A stretch of DNA of 6,674 nt from Thermococcus sp. (GTDB lineage Archaea > Methanobacteriota_B > Thermococci > Thermococcales > Thermococcaceae), in contig DRGF01000133.1 of assembly GCA_011050175.1 (NCBI GenBank), positions 1 through 6,674 of the forward strand, read 5' to 3'. The translations under genes and the position numbers were made by a program. Below are positions 1-5,478 of the stretch, piece by piece. The notes under the pieces are model-generated. The model was given only the letters and a program-made list of their open reading frames with translations, was not told the DNA's origin and searched no databases. Within the stretch, counting starts at the first letter, position 1. Each line of letters starts with the position of its first letter.

Positions 1-446
1 AACCTGAAAGCTTCCCTCAACATCGCGATTTCTTCCTCTCTAAGCCTGTTTTTCTCCCACCGCTCTTTCATGCTGAGGTTCTCATCCTCCACGTCGAGAA
101 CAGCCTTCCTGACGCCACCCCTTAGATGGGCGCAGTCTCCAGCATAGCGGGGTATCACGTGCAGGTGGAGGTGTGGAACCGTCTGTCCAGCGGCTCTTCC
201 GAGGTTCGCCCCCACGTTGAACCCGTCTGGCTTGAGGGCTTCCTTTAGCTTTTCCATGGCAAGTTCAATGCCCCGGACTAGGGCAGTCTTCTCTTCATTG
301 CTCAATTTCTCCCAGCTCTCGACGTGTCTCCTTGGGACGACTAGCAGGTGCCCTCGACTTGCCGGATAGGAGTCGATTAGAATTCTGATGAGTTCGTCCT
401 CGTAGAGGACTACCTCGCTCCCTGCCTTGCAGAAGGGGCACTCCAT
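1..446 (-). CDS. HIT family protein (histidine triad nucleotide hydrolase/transferase), 3' end cut by window edge
   Basis: I translated this strand by hand. It stays open from an ATG at 446-444 to the left edge, giving 148 codons with no stop, so the C-terminus is missing. The N-terminus has a zinc-type pair C3-x2-C6 (MECPFC). Residues 31-41 carry the family's RGHLLVVPRRH segment, and residues 92-96 carry the histidine triad HLHLH followed by VIPR. HIT proteins of this type hydrolyse or transfer nucleoside phosphates, and the middle and last triad histidines are catalytic. The paired cysteines resemble Hint/GalT-like members that bind structural zinc together with histidines. The physiological substrate cannot be read from sequence. 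The start is supported by GGTG at 453-456 (minus strand), six bases upstream, and by a TATA-like box further up. The protein is cytosolic, with no signal or membrane segment. The family call is very secure. The exact subfamily is open. Confidence 0.93.
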   Translation of the reverse strand, partial: MECPFCKAGSEVVLYEDELIRILIDSYPASRGHLLVVPRRHVESWEKLSNEEKTALVRGIELAMEKLKEALKPDGFNVGANLGRAAGQTVPHLHLHVIPRYAGDCAHLRGGVRKAVLDVEDENLSMKERWEKNRLREEEIAMLREAFR

Positions 447-454
447 CTCCAACA

Positions 455-468
455 CCAAAGGCTTAAAA
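455..468 (+). promoter_or_regulatory. BRE/TATA promoter for the small membrane protein gene
   Basis: CCAAAGG followed by CTTAAAA fits the archaeal BRE plus TATA arrangement. Expected transcription start is about 25 bases downstream, around 488-492, just before the GGTGA ribosome site at 492-496. This leaves almost no leader and argues against the longer reading frame that opens at 427. Confidence 0.5.
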
Positions 469-475
469 CGGGTTT

Positions 476-485
476 CAAATAAAAA
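476..485 (-). promoter_or_regulatory. TATA-like box for the HIT gene
   Basis: Read on the minus strand, this is TTTTTATTTG. About 25 bases downstream it would place transcription start near 455, giving a very short leader that contains the GGTG ribosome site (453-456) before the ATG at 446. It lies on the far side of the plus-strand TATA at 462-468, so the two promoters are interlocked. This is position and composition evidence only. Confidence 0.4.
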
Positions 486-491
486 GGCCTC

Positions 492-496
492 GGTGA
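492..496 (+). promoter_or_regulatory. Ribosome binding site GGTGA that decides the start of the small membrane gene
   Basis: GGTGA matches the anti-Shine-Dalgarno end of archaeal 16S rRNA and sits five bases before the GTG at 502. The other in-frame candidates are worse. GTG 493 lies inside this motif, and ATG 523 has no good motif at the right distance. Confidence 0.5.
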
Positions 497-501
497 GTGG
501 A

Positions 502-732
502 GTGGAAGAGACCCTTGCGGTAATGGGCAAAACGTACCGGAAGTTCCTTGCTTTGGGCCTGGGGTTCATGGTAGTGGCCTTTGCCATGATGATACTCCAG
601 CCCCTTGGGAGGGAGCCTTCGCTCATCCTGGCGGTGATACTCTTCATCGTGGCGTTCATCCCCTTGGAATTCGCCCGCAGGATTGCGAGAAAGATGGCGA
701 TGGTGGCCTTTAGGGTGAATAGAAAAGCTTAA
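502..732 (+). CDS. Small two-helix membrane protein, unknown function
   Basis: The encoded protein is about 76 residues if translation starts at GTG 502, or 69 from ATG 523. I do not recognise the family. A short polar N-terminus (residues 1-14, KTYRK) is followed by two strongly hydrophobic segments at about 15-33 and 40-57. They are joined by a short loop, PLGREPS, and a basic tail (FARRIARKMAMVAFRVNRKA) follows. By the positive-inside rule both ends are probably cytoplasmic, forming a hairpin in the membrane. The gene starts divergently from the HIT gene and ends 70 bases before psmA on the same strand, so some read-through into the proteasome/exosome operon is possible. Codon use resembles its neighbours. 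That it is a real gene rests on its hydrophobic pattern, promoter and ribosome site. Function is not inferred. Confidence 0.7.
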   Translation: MEETLAVMGKTYRKFLALGLGFMVVAFAMMILQPLGREPSLILAVILFIVAFIPLEFARRIARKMAMVAFRVNRKA

Positions 733-736
733 TTAG
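722..736 (+). promoter_or_regulatory. Candidate BRE/TATA promoter for the psmA operon
   Basis: GAAAAG followed by CTTAATTA at 728-735 looks like an archaeal BRE/TATA pair. It overlaps the stop codon (730-732) of the preceding small gene. Initiation would fall near 755, giving a leader of about 45-50 bases before psmA. A weaker alternative is GAAATCCTAAGG near 746-757. The choice is uncertain. Confidence 0.35.
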
Positions 737-802
737 GCCGTCCTAGAAATCCTAAGGAGAGAGTGGAGGAAAATCGCGATAATTTGTTAGAGGTGATGTA
801 AA

Positions 803-1585
803 ATGGCGTTTGTACCACCACAGGCAGGTTATGACAGGGCCATTACTGTTTTCAGCCCTGACGGAAGGCTTTTCCAGGTAAACTATGCGAGGGAAGCCGT
901 TAAAAGAGGAGCAACCGCTGTCGGCGTCAAGTGGAAGAACGGCGTCGTCCTCGCGGTTGAGAAGAGGATAACCAGCAAGCTCATCGAGCCGAGCAGCTAC
1001 GAGAAGATTTTCCAGATCGACGACCACATCGCAGCCGCTCCGAGCGGCATAATAGCAGACGCCCGCGTCCTTGTGGACAGGGCCAGGCTGGAGGCCCAGG
1101 TTTACAGGCTCACCTACGGCGAACCCGTCCCGCTCACCGTTCTGGTGAAGAAAATCTGCGACCTCAAGCAGGCCCACACCCAGTACGGCGGTGTGAGGCC
1201 CTTCGGTGCCGCCCTGCTCATGGCGGGCGTGAACGACAAGCCAGAGCTCTACGAGACCGATCCGAGCGGGGCCTACTTCGAGTGGAAGGCAGTGGCAATA
1301 GGCAGCGGCAGGAACACCGCCATGGCGATCTTCGAGGAGCACTACACCGACGACATAGACATGGACGGGGCCATAAAGCTCGCGATAATGGCGCTGGCCA
1401 AGACCCTTGAGGAGCCGAGTGCGGATGGAATAGAGGTCGCCTACATAACCACCGAGGACAAGCGCTGGAAGAAGCTCTCAAGGGAGGACGTAGAGAAGTA
1501 CCTCTCAGAGATACTGGAAGAGCTCAAGAAAGAGGAAGTCGAGGAGAAGGAAGAGGACTACTCCGAACTCGACCAGAACTACTGA
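803..1585 (+). CDS. psmA: Proteasome subunit alpha
   Basis: The protein is 260 residues, normal for archaeal PsmA. Seven alpha subunits form each outer ring of the 20S proteasome, gating entry to the beta-subunit proteolytic chamber and docking the PAN ATPase. The alpha-type signature is visible at residues 10-36 ([15 protein letters not shown] then [12 protein letters not shown]). The N-terminal gate segment [11 protein letters not shown] precedes it. GGVRPFG is at 129-135, and the core fold continues through IGSGRN (167-171). K68 (in SYEKIF) is the likely equivalent of the ring-pocket lysine that accepts the HbYX tail of PAN; this is inferred by alignment from memory. There is no N-terminal catalytic threonine, as expected for alpha. 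The tail (239-260) is unusually acidic. The start has GAGGTGAT at 790-797, five bases before the ATG. It is the first gene of the operon. Confidence 0.98.
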   Translation: MAFVPPQAGYDRAITVFSPDGRLFQVNYAREAVKRGATAVGVKWKNGVVLAVEKRITSKLIEPSSYEKIFQIDDHIAAAPSGIIADARVLVDRARLEAQVYRLTYGEPVPLTVLVKKICDLKQAHTQYGGVRPFGAALLMAGVNDKPELYETDPSGAYFEWKAVAIGSGRNTAMAIFEEHYTDDIDMDGAIKLAIMALAKTLEEPSADGIEVAYITTEDKRWKKLSREDVEKYLSEILEELKKEEVEEKEEDYSELDQNY

Positions 1586-1596
1586 GGTGACGGGCG

Positions 1597-2307
1597 ATGC
1601 CGATAAGCGTTGATAAGGCAGTCATCGCCCGTCTGAAGACGCACGGTGAGACGTTCGAGATACTGGTTGACCCCTACCTCGCGAAGGACTTCAAAGAGGG
1701 CAAGGACGTTCCGATAGAGGAAATCCTTGCCACCCCCTACGTTTTCAAGGACGCCCACAAGGGCGATAAGGCCAGCGAGCACGAGATGGAGAAGATATTT
1801 GGAACCAGCGACCCCTACGAGGTGGCCAAGGTAATCCTCCGCAAGGGAGACGTCCAGCTCACCGCGGAGCAGAGGCGGCAGATGATAGAGGACAAGAGGC
1901 GCTACATAGCGACGGTAATACACAGGCACGCGGTTGACCCCAGAACGGGTTTTCCCCACCCCGTTGACAGGATTCTCCGGGCGATGGAAGAGGCCGGTGT
2001 CCACGTTGACCTGTTCAAGGACGCCGAGGCCCAGATTCCAGGTATCGTTAAGGCGATACGCCCAATACTGCCGCTCAAGATGGAGATGAAGGTCATCGCG
2101 GTCAAGATACCCGGCGACTACGTCGGAAGGGCCTACGGTGAAGTCAGGAAGTTCGGAAAGATAAAGCGCGAGGAATGGGGAAGCGACGGCTCGTGGATGT
2201 TCCTCATAGAGATACCCGGCGGTGTCGAGGAGGAGTTTTATGAGAAGCTTAACGCCCTCACGAGGGGCAATGTGGTAACTAAACTGATAGAGAGGAAGGG
2301 ACTATGA
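1597..2307 (+). CDS. Ribosome assembly factor SBDS
   Basis: The protein is 236 residues, typical for archaeal SBDS (the SDO1/Shwachman-Bodian-Diamond protein homologue). In eukaryotes the family works with the GTPase EFL1 to release eIF6 (Tif6) from the large subunit. In archaea a role in 50S maturation is inferred, with aIF6 present but the release partner less clear. The three-domain plan is visible. The FYSH-like N-terminal domain spans about 1-87 ([18 protein letters not shown]). A helical middle domain spans about 88-160 and contains [11 protein letters not shown] (84-94) and the conserved [16 protein letters not shown] (111-126). A ferredoxin-like C-terminal domain spans about 163-234. 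The psmA stop TGA lies inside the ribosome site GAGGTGA (1584-1590), six bases before this ATG, so translation is probably coupled. The gene overlaps rrp4 by four bases at its end. Confidence 0.97.
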   Translation: MPISVDKAVIARLKTHGETFEILVDPYLAKDFKEGKDVPIEEILATPYVFKDAHKGDKASEHEMEKIFGTSDPYEVAKVILRKGDVQLTAEQRRQMIEDKRRYIATVIHRHAVDPRTGFPHPVDRILRAMEEAGVHVDLFKDAEAQIPGIVKAIRPILPLKMEMKVIAVKIPGDYVGRAYGEVRKFGKIKREEWGSDGSWMFLIEIPGGVEEEFYEKLNALTRGNVVTKLIERKGL

Positions 2308-3074
2308 GGCGGATTTTTGTAAAGAGTAGGGAACTTGTGGTTCCGGGCACTTTGCTGGCCCAGGGGCCGTTTAAGAACGGAAGAGGGACTTTCAGAGAGG
2401 GCAACAGGATATACTCCACTGTCGTTGGGCTCGTTGAGGTAAGGGGCAATACCATACGCGTTATCCCCCTAGAGGGCCCGTACATACCAGAGGTCGGCGA
2501 CAACGTCATAGGTAAGATAGTGGACGTCAGGTTCTCCAACTGGACGGTTGACATAGGCGCCCCGTATCAGGCGGGCCTCCGCGTTCAGGACGCAGTGGAG
2601 GAGCGCATAGACCTTGCAAAGACGGACCTGCGCAGGATATTCGACATAGGGGACATAATCTACGCCAAGATAAAGGCGTACAACGAGATAAACCAGATAG
2701 ACCTCACTACGAAGGGCATGCCCTTTAAGGGAGGGCCCCTGCGCGGGGGGCAGTTGGTGGAGATAACCCCCTCCAAGGTGCCCAGGCTCATCGGTAAGGG
2801 AGGTTCAATGATAAACCTCATCAAGAAGCTGACGGGAACGAGGATAATAGTCGGCCAGAACGGCTGGGTGTGGGTCAGCGGAAAGAACGAGGAGCTCGAA
2901 AAGCTGGCCATCGATGCCATCCTCAAGGTGAACAGGGAGAGCCACACTCAGGGACTGACCGACAGGGTCAAGGAACTTCTCATGACCCGGCTCCAGGAGC
3001 TCAAGGAGCGCGGAATTATTGATGAGATACCTCAGATTGAGGAGCCAACCTCTGAAGAGGGTGAGGAAGAATGA
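2304..3074 (+). CDS. rrp4: Exosome complex RNA-binding protein Rrp4
   Basis: The protein is 256 residues, the usual length. Three copies of Rrp4 (or of Csl4) cap the archaeal exosome, bind RNA and feed it to the Rrp41/Rrp42 ring, with a preference for A-rich RNA reported for Rrp4 caps. The domains read in order: an N-terminal beta domain (about 1-60, with VVPGTLLA), an S1 RNA-binding domain (about 63-137, [12 protein letters not shown] through IDLTTKG), and a KH domain with the G-x-x-G loop GKGG at 164-167. The conserved [10 protein letters not shown] follows at 184-193. The C-terminus (244-256) is acidic. The start ATG at 2304 overlaps the SBDS stop in an ATGA, and a purine-rich GAGAGGAAGGG lies just upstream. 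The end overlaps the rrp41 start in the same way. The S1 plus KH combination separates it from Csl4, which has a zinc ribbon. Confidence 0.97.
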   Translation: MRRIFVKSRELVVPGTLLAQGPFKNGRGTFREGNRIYSTVVGLVEVRGNTIRVIPLEGPYIPEVGDNVIGKIVDVRFSNWTVDIGAPYQAGLRVQDAVEERIDLAKTDLRRIFDIGDIIYAKIKAYNEINQIDLTTKGMPFKGGPLRGGQLVEITPSKVPRLIGKGGSMINLIKKLTGTRIIVGQNGWVWVSGKNEELEKLAIDAILKVNRESHTQGLTDRVKELLMTRLQELKERGIIDEIPQIEEPTSEEGEEE

Positions 3075-3820
3075 TGGGCAAGCCAGAGGATTTAAAGCTC
3101 ATAGATGAGAACGGAAAGAGGATAGACGGGAGAAAGAAGTATGAATTAAGACCCATTAAGATGGAAGTTGGTGTTCTAAAGAACGCTGATGGCTCCGCCT
3201 ACGTTGAGTGGGGTAAGAACAAGATACTCGCCGCCGTTTACGGGCCGAGGGAGATACACCCCAAGCACCTCCAGAGGCCGGACAGGGCCATCCTGCGCGT
3301 CCGCTACAACATGGCCCCATTCAGCGTCGAGGAGAGGAAGAAGCCCGGCCCGGACAGGAGAAGCGTTGAGATAAGCAAGGTCATAAGGGGTGCCCTTGAG
3401 CCGGCGCTGATACTCGAGATGTTCCCCAGGACTTCCATAGACGTGTTCATCGAGGTCCTCCAGGCCGATGCCGGAACGCGCGTCGCCGGAATAACTGCTG
3501 CGTCACTCGCCCTCGCAGACGCGGGCGTGCCTATGAAGGACCTCGTCGCCGCCTGCGCCGCTGGAAAGATAGAGGGCGAGATAGTGCTCGACCTCAACAA
3601 GGAGGAGGACAACTACGGTGAGGCCGACGTGCCCGTTGCCATAATGCCGCTCAAGAACGACATCACCCTCCTCCAGATGGACGGATACCTCACGAAGGAC
3701 GAGTTCATCGAGGCAGTGAGGCTCGCCATCAAGGGTGCCAAGGCGGTCTATCAGAAGCAGCGCGAGGCGCTGAAGGTCAAGTATCTCAAAATAGCCGAGG
3801 AGGTCGGTGGAGGTGAGTGA
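3071..3820 (+). CDS. rrp41: Exosome complex catalytic exoribonuclease Rrp41
   Basis: The protein is 249 residues and belongs to the RNase PH family. Rrp41 is the active subunit of the archaeal exosome ring. It degrades RNA 3'-to-5' using phosphate and can run in reverse to add heteropolymeric tails from NDPs. Family marks are [13 protein letters not shown] (17-29), the RNA-binding [10 protein letters not shown] (76-85), the phosphate-site [10 protein letters not shown] (135-144), and the acidic active-site pair D180 and D186 in [13 protein letters not shown]. The presence of both aspartates separates it from inactive Rrp42. The start is either ATG 3071 (overlapping the rrp4 stop) or the adjacent ATG 3074. 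GGTGA at 3060-3064 is six bases from the first, which I prefer. The opening codons (TTA, AAG, ATA rich) are more AT-rich than the rest, which may keep the start open in the mRNA. Confidence 0.98.
   Translation: MMGKPEDLKLIDENGKRIDGRKKYELRPIKMEVGVLKNADGSAYVEWGKNKILAAVYGPREIHPKHLQRPDRAILRVRYNMAPFSVEERKKPGPDRRSVEISKVIRGALEPALILEMFPRTSIDVFIEVLQADAGTRVAGITAASLALADAGVPMKDLVAACAAGKIEGEIVLDLNKEEDNYGEADVPVAIMPLKNDITLLQMDGYLTKDEFIEAVRLAIKGAKAVYQKQREALKVKYLKIAEEVGGGE
3809..3816 (+). promoter_or_regulatory. Ribosome binding site that decides the rrp42 start
   Basis: GGAGGTGA is a near-perfect match to the archaeal Shine-Dalgarno consensus, five bases before ATG 3822, and it lies inside the last codons of rrp41. 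In-frame GTG 3807 and GTG 3813 fall ahead of or within it, so they are poor starts even though a longer form would add MEVSE. Confidence 0.7.
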
Positions 3821-3821
3821 A

Positions 3822-4631
3822 ATGGAGATAATGGCGGGCATAATGCGCGACCACATCCTCGCGCTCCTCAAGGAAAACAAGCGCGTGGACGGCCGCGGCC
3901 TTGAAGACTACAGAGACCTCGAGATCAAAGTCAACGTCATCGAGAAGGCCGAGGGCTCCGCGTGGGTCAGGCTCGGCAACACTCAGGTGCTCGTAGGCGT
4001 TAAGGTCGACATGGGAGAGCCCTTCCCAGACCTTCCGGACAGGGGTGTCATAACGACCAACGTGGAGCTCGTCCCCCTTGCCTCCCCGAGCTTTGAGCCT
4101 GGACCCCCGGATGAGAACGCCATAGAACTCGCCCGTGTGATAGACAGGGGTATAAGGGAGAGCCAGGCGGTTGAGCTTGAGAAGCTCGTCATAGTCCCGG
4201 GCAAGCTCGTCCGTGTCGTTTTTGTGGACGTCCACGTCCTCGACCACGACGGCAACCTCCTCGACGCGAGCGGAATCGGTGCTATAGCGGCACTGCTCAG
4301 CACTAAGATACCGAAGGTGGTCTACAACGAGGAGACCGACGAGGTCGAGGTTCTCGACGAGTGCGAGCCCCTCCCGATCAGAAGGGTGCCGATACCGGTC
4401 ACCTTTGTCAAGATTGGTCAGAACCTCCTTGTGGACCCCAACCTCGATGAGGAGCGCGTCATGGACGGCAGGATAACCGTGACCACTGACGAAAATGCCA
4501 TGGTCTCTTCCGTCCAGAAGAGTGAGGGCGGTTCGTTCAAGCTTGAGGAGGTCATGTACGCGGTCGACACCGCGATAAAGAAGGCCGCTGAGATAAGGGA
4601 GAAGGTTCTTGAGGCCGTCAAGGCCGAATGA
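3822..4631 (+). CDS. rrp42: Exosome complex non-catalytic subunit Rrp42
   Basis: From ATG 3822 the protein has 269 residues; a longer form from GTG 3807 would have 274. Rrp42 is an RNase PH paralogue lacking the catalytic acidic pair. It alternates with Rrp41 in the hexameric ring and contributes to RNA binding and to the structure of the Rrp41 active site. Visible marks are KRVDGRGLEDYRDLEI (20-35), the SPSFEPGPPDENAIELARVIDRGIRES region (88-114), the conserved VHVLDHDGNLLDASG (137-151), and KSEGGSFKLEEVMYA (233-247). The position matching Rrp41 D180/D186 carries NLLVDPNLDEERVMDG without the same pair. One base separates it from the rrp41 stop, and its own stop overlaps a possible ATG at 4628. 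It is almost certainly cotranscribed with rrp4 and rrp41. Confidence 0.97.
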   Translation: MEIMAGIMRDHILALLKENKRVDGRGLEDYRDLEIKVNVIEKAEGSAWVRLGNTQVLVGVKVDMGEPFPDLPDRGVITTNVELVPLASPSFEPGPPDENAIELARVIDRGIRESQAVELEKLVIVPGKLVRVVFVDVHVLDHDGNLLDASGIGAIAALLSTKIPKVVYNEETDEVEVLDECEPLPIRRVPIPVTFVKIGQNLLVDPNLDEERVMDGRITVTTDENAMVSSVQKSEGGSFKLEEVMYAVDTAIKKAAEIREKVLEAVKAE

Positions 4632-4644
4632 CCTTTTCCCTTTT

Positions 4645-4648
4645 GGTG
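4645..4648 (+). promoter_or_regulatory. Ribosome binding site favouring ATG 4655
   Basis: GGTG (in GGTGGT) sits six bases before ATG 4655. The alternative ATG 4628 has only AAGG at 4620-4623 ahead of it. The same GGTGG style of site precedes the ZPR1 gene in this window. Confidence 0.45.
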
Positions 4649-4654
4649 GTTTTT

Positions 4655-4942
4655 ATGGGCCTTGTGGACGCCATCGCAGTGGTCGTGATGGTTCTCTTCA
4701 CGCTCCAGTTTCTTGCACTGGCGGTTAGGGGCGGCTCAAAAAAGGAGCTCTTCCTGACCCTCGCGCTCTTTTCGATTACCCTCGGCGTCTGGCTCATCTA
4801 CAACGCCTCCTTCACATGGGGATGGGACTTCTACACCTACGTACCCCTTGCCTTCGCGGTTGCCACATTTCTCCTGAGCGTTTTTGGACTCTATCGGCTG
4901 CGCGAGGAGGAAGGACTGGGCGAATTTCAGAAAGAGATATAA
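4655..4942 (+). CDS. Small three-helix membrane protein, unknown function
   Basis: The protein has 95 residues from ATG 4655, or 104 from ATG 4628, which overlaps the rrp42 stop in an ATGA. I do not recognise the family. From the 4655 start, three hydrophobic segments are seen at about 2-23 (GLVDAIAVVVMVLFTLQFLA), 31-49 (ELFLTLALFSITLGVWLIY) and 64-82 (YVPLAFAVATFLLSVFGLY). A basic loop RGGSKKE follows the first, and a charged tail RLREEEGLGEFQKEI ends the protein. The positive-inside rule puts the N-terminus outside and the C-terminus in the cytoplasm. I prefer 4655 because of GGTG six bases upstream and because the longer start would make the first hydrophobic stretch about 33 residues. It directly follows rrp42, so cotranscription with the exosome genes is likely. 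A role in anchoring the exosome is conceivable but unsupported. Confidence 0.75.
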   Translation: MGLVDAIAVVVMVLFTLQFLALAVRGGSKKELFLTLALFSITLGVWLIYNASFTWGWDFYTYVPLAFAVATFLLSVFGLYRLREEEGLGEFQKEI

Positions 4943-4943
4943 A
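4930..4943 (+). promoter_or_regulatory. BRE/TATA promoter for sepF
   Basis: GAAAGA-type BRE bases run directly into GATATAAAC, one of the best TATA boxes in the window. It overlaps the stop codon (4940-4942) of the upstream membrane gene. Initiation is expected around 4962-4967, giving a leader of roughly 30 bases. This makes sepF the start of a separate transcript. Confidence 0.65.
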
Positions 4944-4993
4944 CACAAATGCCCAAAATAATCCAGCCTTATGATTAATTGGGGGGAACGGTT

Positions 4994-5398
4994 ATGGGAT
5001 TGTTTGACAGCCTTAAGAAGAAGGACGAAAAGCCCAAGCCCAAGAAGAGGCCGCCGGCGGCGGTTAAGAAGAGTGTTGCCGCTCCCAGGCATGACATCGA
5101 TGTTGTTCCTCTTGAGGAGGATGTTCTTGCTAAGGAGCTAGTCAAGCCCCAGCTCAGGTACCTCAAGAAGATCGTCGTCACCAGCTATGCAGACCTTGAG
5201 AGGATATCCGAGGAGCTTCAGAACGGCAACATAATTATCGTTGACCTCTCTCCACTTGAGGTGAAGCCGGAGGTTCTTGAAAAGGTCGCTGAACAGCTCA
5301 AGGGCATGGTCGGAGCCCTCGGCGGTCAGGCCGCTAAAATATGCAAGCACGAGATAAAGCTCATTCTCGTCCCGTCGGACATCAAGATAGCCAAGTGA
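4994..5398 (+). CDS. sepF: Cell division protein SepF
   Basis: The protein has 134 residues. SepF anchors FtsZ to the membrane, and in FtsZ-bearing archaea it is the main known anchor for the division ring. The N-terminal MGLFDSLKKK (1-10) has the look of the membrane-binding amphipathic helix. A basic, proline-rich linker follows (about 11-32, KPKPKKRPPAAVKK). The C-terminal SepF domain spans about 45-133: VVTSYADLERISEELQNG (61-78), IIIVDLSPLE (80-89), and the GMVGALGGQAAKI (104-116) segment that in the family lies at the dimer interface. The start is ATG 4994 because the membrane helix begins there and a GGGGGGA stretch (4981-4987) precedes it. An upstream TTG at 4979 would add five residues before the helix. 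It has its own promoter and is separated from ZPR1 by an 80-base gap. Confidence 0.93.
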   Translation: MGLFDSLKKKDEKPKPKKRPPAAVKKSVAAPRHDIDVVPLEEDVLAKELVKPQLRYLKKIVVTSYADLERISEELQNGNIIIVDLSPLEVKPEVLEKVAEQLKGMVGALGGQAAKICKHEIKLILVPSDIKIAK

Positions 5399-5422
5399 TT
5401 TCCTTTTTGGCCCCTTTCTACT
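5399..5422 (+). terminator. Pyrimidine/T-rich tract after sepF, possible archaeal terminator
   Basis: Just after the sepF stop the plus strand reads TTTCCTTTTTGG and then CCCCTTTCT. Archaeal RNA polymerase can terminate on T-rich runs without a hairpin. The tract lies between the sepF stop and the ZPR1 promoter, where a terminator would be expected. The longest T run is only five, so this is tentative. Confidence 0.4.
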
Positions 5423-5437
5423 TCTGCCTACCATGGG

Positions 5438-5446
5438 TTTATAAAG
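5438..5446 (+). promoter_or_regulatory. TATA box for the ZPR1-type gene
   Basis: TTTATAAA at 5438-5445 is a strong archaeal TATA box, though the bases just upstream (CCATGGG) are a poor BRE. Start of transcription is expected near 5465, giving a leader of about 14 bases that holds the GGTGGTG ribosome site (5468-5474). This rules out the longer frame that opens at 5341 inside sepF. Confidence 0.6.
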
Positions 5447-5478
5447 GGGTCAGTCCCTCTATTCTCCGGTGGTGCGAG

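Noticed and set aside
427..501. Longer version of the small membrane gene starting at 427
   Set aside because: It would start inside the divergent HIT gene and upstream of its own TATA box. GGTGA at 492-496 supports GTG 502.
752..1342. 196-codon open frame opposite psmA on the minus strand
   Set aside because: It is the antisense shadow of a certain gene, with an implausible composition and no recognisable domain.
3086..3098. TATA-like GATTTAAAGC inside the start of rrp41
   Set aside because: It lies within the coding sequence downstream of the ATG, and there is no gene start at the expected distance.
3786..4247. 153-codon open frame opposite rrp42
   Set aside because: It mirrors the codon pattern of rrp42 and has no domain or ribosome site.
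5444..5459. Short inverted repeat AGGG...CCCT after the ZPR1 TATA box
   Set aside because: Four-base arms are expected by chance, and there is no second copy or known operator resemblance.
5341..5478. N-terminal extension of the ZPR1 gene
   Set aside because: It overlaps the end of sepF, crosses the ZPR1 TATA box, and encodes residues unlike the family.
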